From the NCBI GenBank assembly GCA_021806285.1, contig JAJZYA010000002.1, positions 1 to 34,689 of the forward strand: a DNA stretch of 34,689 bases. Direction: 5' to 3'. Numbering within the stretch: the stretch's first letter is position 1; each line of letters begins with the position of its first letter. The translations under genes were made by a program, and so were the position numbers. The notes below the pieces were generated by a model. The model worked only from the letters and a program-made list of their open reading frames with translations. It was not told the origin of the DNA and did not search any database. Below, one piece after another: positions 27,987 through 34,689 of this stretch. The DNA is from a bacterium (GTDB lineage Bacteria > Patescibacteriota > Saccharimonadia > Saccharimonadales > UBA4665).

Positions 27987-28100
27987 TTACCTAAAATGTT
28001 TAACTCTTAAATAGGCTAATACTATAAAAAAGATTACCACGATAATAATAAAAAGTAGAAGCGGAATAAAGCCATTATCATTATTGAACCTAACGTTCAT
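27987..28100 (-). CDS. Small single-TM protein (37 aa), not in ORF track
   Basis: MNVRFNNDNGFIPLLLFIIIVVIFFIVLAYLRVKHFR; 40 bp after dnaJ stop; promoter-like TTGTCC-16-TATAAA upstream. Confidence 0.55.
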   Translation of the reverse strand: MNVRFNNDNGFIPLLLFIIIVVIFFIVLAYLRVKHFR

Positions 28101-28139
28101 CTTCCTATTTTATATTACTTAACTCTTTTAGGACAATTT

Positions 28140-29243
<1,104 letters not shown>

Positions 29244-29273
29244 TTAATTTAAACCTGTTTAATGTATAAGATT

Positions 29274-31190
29274 TTAGTCTTTTTTATCTTTTTGGTCGTC
29301 TACAACTTCGCCTTCTACAGTTTGGTCTTTTGAATCTTTAGACTTGTTTTTTGCGTCATTAGGCTCAGCATCTTTTGAAGCCGATTCATACATTTTAGCA
29401 CCTATTGGCATGATTCGATCGTTCAAATCTTTAGCTGCAGTTTCAAGTTCATCTTTAGTAGCGTCCTTATTGTCTAATACTTTCTTAGCTTCGCTTAATG
29501 CAGCTTCTAGATTCTTTTGGTCATCTTCGCTTAGTTTATCCTTATTGTCTTTAGATAGTTTTTCACCTTGATAGTAAGCCCCGTCTAGAATGTTTCGGGC
29601 CTCAACTAACTCCTTTCGTCTCTTGTCTTCCTCAGCGTGTGATTCTGCTTCTTTAGCCATCTTTTCAACTTCTTCTTTATTTAGGTTTCCAGATCCCGAA
29701 ATGGTGATGCTCTGTTCCTTAGATGTACCTTTATCTTTAGCTGTAACGTTAAGTATACCGTTAGCATCAATATTGAAGGTAACTTCAATTTGAGGAACGC
29801 CCCGTGGTGCTGGAGCAATACCGTCTAATATGAAACGACCTAAGGATTTATTACCATCAATCATCTCTCTCTCACCTTGCGCAACGTGTATCTCAACTTG
29901 AGACTGATTATCGGCGGCTGTTGAAAAGACTTCAGATTTTGATGTTGGGATAGTGGTATTTCTTTCGATTAACTTAGTCATTACTCCACCCATGGTTTCG
30001 ATACCAAGGCTCAAAGGTGTTACATCTAATAGGAGAACATCCTTAACGTCGCCCTGAAGGACACCACCTTGAATAGCGGCACCTATTGCCACAACCTCGT
30101 CAGGATTAACGCCCTTCATTGGATCTTTTCCAAAGATCTTTTTAACTTTTTCTTGAACGGCTGGCATTCTAGTCATACCCCCAACCAGAACAATTGCATC
30201 GATGTCAGAGGTTTTTAACTTAGCATCACTTAAAGCCTTCTCACAAGGTTCAGCAGTCTTATCTATTAGATCTGAAACTAAGCTCTCAAGTTTAGCTCGT
30301 GTAAGTTTATGCTCAAAATGTTTTGGTCCTTCAGCATCTGCTGTTAGGAAGGGCAAATTAACATCAACTTCTTGAGAGGTTGATAATTCAATTTTTGCTT
30401 TTTCAGCTTCGTCTCTGAGTCTCTGCATTGCAGCCTTATCTTCGGAAATATCAATACCGTGTTCTTTCTTAAACTCTTCAGCAAAGTAATTTATGATAAC
30501 CCTATCGAAATCGGCACCACCTAAGTGAGTATCACCATTGGTGGACTTTACTTCAAAAACACCATCTCCAAGCTCTAGAATAGAAACATCAAACGTACCA
30601 CCGCCTAAGTCGTACACGGCAATCTTTTCGTTCTTTTTAGCACCTTTATCTAGACCGTAGGCTAAAGCTGCGGCAGTAGGTTCATTTATTATTCTTTTAA
30701 CTTCTAATCCGGCGATTTTTCCAGCATCTTTTGTTGCTTGACGTTGACTATCGTCAAAGTAGGCGGGAACTGTGATAACAGCTTCAGATATCTTGTCGCC
30801 TAGGAAAGCTTCGGCGTCAGCTTTTAACTTAGAAAGGATCATAGCACTTATTTCTTCAGGGCTATATTCTTTACCTTCCATTTTAACTTTTACGCCGTTG
30901 CCGCTTTTTACAATTTCATAACCCATTAATTTTAGGTCTCTTTGAACTTCTTTATCGTTCCAATTGCGGCCGATTAATCTTTTAACTTCATAAATCGTAT
31001 TTTTAGGATTGGTAACTTGTTGTCTTCGAGCAACTTGTCCGACTAATCTTTCGCCATTCTTATTAACAGCAACAACAGAAGGAGTGGTTCTGTTTCCCTC
31101 GCTATTAGTAATAATTTCTGGCTTTCCAGACTGCATTACAGCCATAGCTGAATTTGTTGTTCCAAGATCAATTCCTATAATTTTAGCCAT
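29274..31190 (-). CDS. dnaK: Chaperone DnaK (Hsp70)
   Basis: [53 protein letters not shown]. Confidence 0.98.
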   Translation of the reverse strand: MAKIIGIDLGTTNSAMAVMQSGKPEIITNSEGNRTTPSVVAVNKNGERLVGQVARRQQVTNPKNTIYEVKRLIGRNWNDKEVQRDLKLMGYEIVKSGNGVKVKMEGKEYSPEEISAMILSKLKADAEAFLGDKISEAVITVPAYFDDSQRQATKDAGKIAGLEVKRIINEPTAAALAYGLDKGAKKNEKIAVYDLGGGTFDVSILELGDGVFEVKSTNGDTHLGGADFDRVIINYFAEEFKKEHGIDISEDKAAMQRLRDEAEKAKIELSTSQEVDVNLPFLTADAEGPKHFEHKLTRAKLESLVSDLIDKTAEPCEKALSDAKLKTSDIDAIVLVGGMTRMPAVQEKVKKIFGKDPMKGVNPDEVVAIGAAIQGGVLQGDVKDVLLLDVTPLSLGIETMGGVMTKLIERNTTIPTSKSEVFSTAADNQSQVEIHVAQGEREMIDGNKSLGRFILDGIAPAPRGVPQIEVTFNIDANGILNVTAKDKGTSKEQSITISGSGNLNKEEVEKMAKEAESHAEEDKRRKELVEARNILDGAYYQGEKLSKDNKDKLSEDDQKNLEAALSEAKKVLDNKDATKDELETAAKDLNDRIMPIGAKMYESASKDAEPNDAKNKSKDSKDQTVEGEVVDDQKDKKD

Positions 31191-31241
31191 TTATAAATTC
31201 TCCTTTAAGGTTAATTTTAGCGTTAAAACCTTCTTTGATGT

Positions 31242-31271
31242 TTAGCGCTCAAAGCTTAGGTTTGCTAACAT
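31242..31271 (-). CDS. Candidate 9-aa leader ORF (MLANLSFER) in dnaK 5' leader
   Basis: ATG 6 nt after TATTAT of the CIRCE-controlled promoter; TAA about 50 nt before dnaK ATG. Confidence 0.35.
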   Translation of the reverse strand: MLANLSFER

Positions 31272-31288
31272 ACTTAAATAATAGCTAT

Positions 31289-31315
31289 TTAGCACTCTAT
31301 TGTCAAGAGTGCTAA
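31289..31315. promoter_or_regulatory. CIRCE element (HrcA operator) upstream of dnaK
   Basis: TTAGCACTC-N9-GAGTGCTAA perfect; contains -35 of minus-strand promoter TTGACA-17-TATTAT. Confidence 0.97.
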
Positions 31316-31387
31316 TATACTTTTTATATTTACTTATTTATTATAATAAGCTTGACCGTTATGGTATTTTGTGCTAATATATGTGTT

Positions 31388-31939
31388 ATGAGTAAAGAAG
31401 CAAAAATTCCATTATTTGATAAAGAAAAAAGAGCTCAAAAGCCTTACATTAGAAGGTGGCTTGGTGTTATTGGCCTAGGACTAGCTAGTGCTATAGCCGT
31501 TAAAGCGATGGAAAGCGGTAGTCATATAGCTCACCCTACCGCTATGGTAGATAACGGTTCTAGTATTACTTTAGCGCCTGGAGTTAATGTCCATAATTCT
31601 CCCAGTTTTGATTATAATGCCAGTGGATTAAGCACAAATACTACTGGTCAAACTCAAACGAGAATCACAGTGGATAAGCCAGTTTTTGTACAGGAAAATA
31701 CTGGAACTCCTGATGGCACAGAGGAAGATTGGGTTTATGTTGGCAAAAATAAGAATAGTCCCGCAGGTTGGGTCGATGCGACTGCAGTTTTGGCTCAGGG
31801 TGACGTATCTTTTTCTGATGGCAATGGAGATGTACTTCCTACAGCTAATACGGCTTCTAGAGCCACCTGGAATAGCGCCCAGAATCAATATTTGAACCCT
31901 CAAGGTCAACCTTTAAGTATTGTTGTTAGTAATAAATAA
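31388..31939 (+). CDS. Membrane-anchored, SH3-like extracytoplasmic protein; start reassigned to 31388
   Basis: MSKEAKIPLFDKEKRAQKPYIRRWLGVIGLGLASAIAVKAM; VFVQENTGTPDGTEEDWVYVGKNKNSPAGWVDATAV SH3-like; track start 31352 is the TTG of the -35 box TTGACC. Confidence 0.65.
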   Translation: MSKEAKIPLFDKEKRAQKPYIRRWLGVIGLGLASAIAVKAMESGSHIAHPTAMVDNGSSITLAPGVNVHNSPSFDYNASGLSTNTTGQTQTRITVDKPVFVQENTGTPDGTEEDWVYVGKNKNSPAGWVDATAVLAQGDVSFSDGNGDVLPTANTASRATWNSAQNQYLNPQGQPLSIVVSNK

Positions 31940-31959
31940 AAGGTAACTTAGAATAAATC

Positions 31960-32472
31960 TTATTTCATAGCTACCTTGACCATAGCATGCCTTATAACTT
32001 CATCCCCTAAGATATAACCTGATCTAAACTCCTCAACAACGACTTCCTTATTACCTTGACTATTTGGATCCATTTGAACCGCTTCATGAAGTTCAGGATT
32101 AAAATCTTTTCCAACGGTTTCGATCTTCTTTACACCAAGTTTATTTAGAATTTGCCAAAGTTGTTCATAGATTTTATGAATACCGATTATCCATTTATCC
32201 TCAGGGCTACCTTCTTTGCTTTTTTGATCTGTTTCGGTCTTGGGTCTATGTTTATCTGCTAATTCAAAGTTATCTATAAATGGTATAAGTTCTTTAATAA
32301 CTAAAGATTTAAAATAACTAGACATTTTGATTTTGTCTTGCTCGGCTCTTCTTCTAACATTGACGGCATCCGCTCTTTCAAGTTGAAGAGCGTTTGTAAG
32401 ATCATCAATCTTTTGCTTCAGATCTTCTATTTCTTTTATTATTTTAGGGTCTTTTTTAGGTTGAGTACTCAT
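31960..32472 (-). CDS. grpE: Nucleotide exchange factor GrpE
   Basis: NVRRRAEQDKIKMSSYFKSLVIKELIPFIDNFELA, HEAVQMDP, GYILGDEVIRHAMVKVA. Confidence 0.95.
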   Translation of the reverse strand: MSTQPKKDPKIIKEIEDLKQKIDDLTNALQLERADAVNVRRRAEQDKIKMSSYFKSLVIKELIPFIDNFELADKHRPKTETDQKSKEGSPEDKWIIGIHKIYEQLWQILNKLGVKKIETVGKDFNPELHEAVQMDPNSQGNKEVVVEEFRSGYILGDEVIRHAMVKVAMK

Positions 32473-33186
32473 TTAAAATAAAAGGTCTTCTAATTCTTGA
32501 CCTGCCCTTTCAACTAAATACATTACTTCTTTATAACTTTGTCTGGTTGGACCGAGGGTTCCAATATAACTTTGATCACTATATGGTCCTCTAAATTTGG
32601 ATATAATCAAACTGCATCCAGCACTTCTTCCAATAGGATTTTCTTGACCAATATAGACGTTTAAGGGCTCGTTTGGAGATGCTTCTTTCAGCCATGGTTC
32701 CAAGTTGTCTAATAAACGAGCTACCTGTTGAACTTGAAGGCTATTAATGAACTCAGGTTGACCGAATAGGTTACTTAGTCCACTAATATATAATCTATCT
32801 CCAATGGTAGCTAAACCTAAATTATGGGTTAACTCAACTAGAGTATCAACAGCATTTTTAATCATTCTTTCGGGATCTCCACCGTGTTGAACTCTGGACA
32901 TTAAAGCTTTTTCGGCTCGTCCATAACCCATTTTTGATTCTTCGGATTCTGCTAAACTGTTAACATAAAAACGATATCCTTTATCTGTTGGGACTCGTCC
33001 TGAGCTAGTATGAGGTTGATAAATAAAGCCTAGTCTTTCAAGCTCAACCATTTCTGATCTAATGGTTGCTGAAGAGACTCTAAAGACTTTTGCAAGTAAA
33101 CTACTGCCAACAGGACTGGCAACTTCAGCGAACTGTTCAACAATTGCGAACAGAATATTTTTTTGTCTTTCAGTAATTTGGTTCAT
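32473..33186 (-). CDS. hrcA: Heat-inducible transcription repressor HrcA (short, 237 aa)
   Basis: MNQITERQKNILFAIVEQFAEVASPVGSSLLAK, SSATIRSEMVELERLGFIYQPHTSSGRVPTDKGYRFYV. Confidence 0.95.
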   Translation of the reverse strand: MNQITERQKNILFAIVEQFAEVASPVGSSLLAKVFRVSSATIRSEMVELERLGFIYQPHTSSGRVPTDKGYRFYVNSLAESEESKMGYGRAEKALMSRVQHGGDPERMIKNAVDTLVELTHNLGLATIGDRLYISGLSNLFGQPEFINSLQVQQVARLLDNLEPWLKEASPNEPLNVYIGQENPIGRSAGCSLIISKFRGPYSDQSYIGTLGPTRQSYKEVMYLVERAGQELEDLLF

Positions 33187-33208
33187 AACTAGAGTAAATT
33201 ATATATTT

Positions 33209-33235
33209 TTAGCACTCTGTTGTCAAGAGTGCTAA
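33209..33235. promoter_or_regulatory. CIRCE element upstream of hrcA-grpE
   Basis: TTAGCACTC-TGTTGTCAA-GAGTGCTAA perfect; minus-strand promoter TTGACA-17-TATAAT overlaps. Confidence 0.97.
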
Positions 33236-33236
33236 A

Positions 33237-33956
33237 CTATAGGGTTTTATAATAGCTCTTTAATTCTTTTATTAAATCGTCGACAACTCGATACTCGTTA
33301 TGAAATTTATTAATTGGCCTTTCATGGTTTAAGTATTCAATAATTAATTTAACCGTTTCTTCTTTATGGGCATTGATTATAGGGATAAAATAATCTCTAT
33401 TTTTAAAGACCTGAAGCTCTTCTATGGAAGTCTTGATTCTATTTTTGTAATCGGTTTGATCAATTTTATTAGAATATCTGGTCTTAATCCTAATAATCTG
33501 AGTCTCAAGATCGGGAGGTAAAAGAAAAAATGCTTTATTGATAGCGTTTATTTTTTGATATAAATCTACACCTTTTACATCTATGTCTGAAATTGGTAAA
33601 AGGTGATTTTTATAAGCTTCTTGGAATTGTTTAATGGCCGTACCGTAAAAATTTTCATGAGTAATGGCTGATTCAATAAACTCTTTATTTGTGAGCATCT
33701 TTATAGCTTCCTCGTCATCAATAAAGAAGTATTCTCTACCATTTTTTTCTTTTATGCCATTATTAGTTCTAGGTTTTCTAGTTGTATAGCTGACTATAAA
33801 ACTAAAGTTGTTAGTCTTTAAAAGCTCTTTTATAATAGTGTTCTTACCGGCGCCACTAACACCTGTTATTGTGACTAATGGAATTTTTGTCAAAAACTTT
33901 ATTGTTTCTTTAGGGGTTTTATATTTATCGACTAACGATATCAACTCTTGATGCAT
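33237..33956 (-). CDS. Guanylate-kinase-like P-loop protein with N- and C-terminal extensions
   Basis: PLVTITGVSGAGKNTIIKELL, IVSYTTRKPRTNNGIKEKNGREYFFI, FIESAITHENFYGTAI. Confidence 0.8.
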   Translation of the reverse strand: MHQELISLVDKYKTPKETIKFLTKIPLVTITGVSGAGKNTIIKELLKTNNFSFIVSYTTRKPRTNNGIKEKNGREYFFIDDEEAIKMLTNKEFIESAITHENFYGTAIKQFQEAYKNHLLPISDIDVKGVDLYQKINAINKAFFLLPPDLETQIIRIKTRYSNKIDQTDYKNRIKTSIEELQVFKNRDYFIPIINAHKEETVKLIIEYLNHERPINKFHNEYRVVDDLIKELKSYYKTL

Positions 33957-34689
33957 TTAATCCCTCTTTATCATTACGGTAAAAGTTTCACTTGGTAAAT
34001 CTATTTTACCAAATCTTTTTAGTCTCTCTTTGCCTTTCTTTTGTTTAGCTAGAACTTTTTTCTTTCTCGATACATCACCCCCATAAAGTCCACTGGTTAC
34101 ATCTTTCCGGTAAGCACTGATATCTTCTCTCGCTATAAACTTCCCACCTATCGCAGCTTGAAGAGCAACTTTAAAGTTTTGTCTTGGAATAATGTTTTTT
34201 AGCTTCATAACTGTTTCTTTAGCTATCCTTTGACTTTCAGATCTATGAACGATTACACTCAAAGCATCAACTATATCGTTTGCAATATAAAAGTCCAACT
34301 TAACTAAATCTTCTGCTCTATAGTCATCTAACTCGTAGCTGAAAGATCCAAATCCACTTGTAATATTTTTTAGTTGATCATAAAAATCTGTTAAAAGATT
34401 AGCTAGAGGGGCTGAAAAATCTATTACCGCCCTACTATCTATGTAAGAGATATTCTTTTGGAGACCACGTTTTTGGATTATAAGTCCAATTACGTCTCCT
34501 ACATATTCAGCCGGTACAATGATCTCTCCTTTAATCCAAGGCTCTCTAATTTCTTTAATATTCGCTACTTCAGGAAGCTCGTAGGCACTTTTGATGTCTT
34601 TAACCTCCCCACTGTTCAAAACAACTAGATAATCTGTTGAAGGGTTTGTGACCACTAGATCAAGATCATATTCTCTCTCTAAGCGCTCC
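33957..34689 (-). CDS. lepA: Elongation factor 4 (LepA), N-terminal part beyond window
   Basis: C-terminal SGLYGGDVSRKKKVLAKQKKGKERLKRFGKIDLPSETF; frame continues to window end (ERLEREYDLDLVVTNPSTDY), so track start 34655 is not real. Confidence 0.93.
   Translation of the reverse strand, partial: ERLEREYDLDLVVTNPSTDYLVVLNSGEVKDIKSAYELPEVANIKEIREPWIKGEIIVPAEYVGDVIGLIIQKRGLQKNISYIDSRAVIDFSAPLANLLTDFYDQLKNITSGFGSFSYELDDYRAEDLVKLDFYIANDIVDALSVIVHRSESQRIAKETVMKLKNIIPRQNFKVALQAAIGGKFIAREDISAYRKDVTSGLYGGDVSRKKKVLAKQKKGKERLKRFGKIDLPSETFTVMIKRD

Noticed and set aside
31628-31909. ORFs 31628-31909 (-) and 31686-31895 (+) inside the SH3-like gene
   Set aside because: Overlap a better-supported ORF with a promoter and signal-anchor

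Overview
AT-rich, gene-dense window that looks like a chromosomal segment of a Patescibacteria/CPR bacterium, most likely Saccharibacteria (TM7). That placement is an inference from gene content and style and was not checked by search. Conserved blocks: rny (partial), tsaB/tsaE, recX-recA, a type IV pilus locus (pilB, pilC, pilin, pilM, pilN, pilO, small membrane protein), ruvB/AKR/ruvA/ruvC/yebC, GtrA-like, rdgB, a cytidylyltransferase-like protein, two Nudix proteins, MFS/MarR, a P-type ATPase, two tandem RelB/RelE(YafQ)-like toxin-antitoxin modules, tRNA-Lys, a RimK/RimB-like pair, dnaJ/dnaK and grpE/hrcA with two perfect CIRCE operators, a guanylate-kinase-like protein and lepA (partial). 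The most interesting non-checklist signal is a recurring promoter architecture: a -10 hexamer exactly 6-7 nt before an ATG at many unrelated genes (predicted leaderless mRNAs). In the leaders of dnaK and pilA the same signal precedes mini-ORFs of 9 and 15 codons, with a weaker case before pilB. Other notable signals: two TA modules sharing a palindromic operator over the -10 box, a diverged 65-bp dispersed repeat, a perfect 25-bp palindrome at the MarR/MFS divergent promoter, an unlisted 37-aa membrane sORF after dnaJ, and a decayed ORF with in-frame TGAs. No CRISPR array, IS element, rRNA or obvious prophage was seen.
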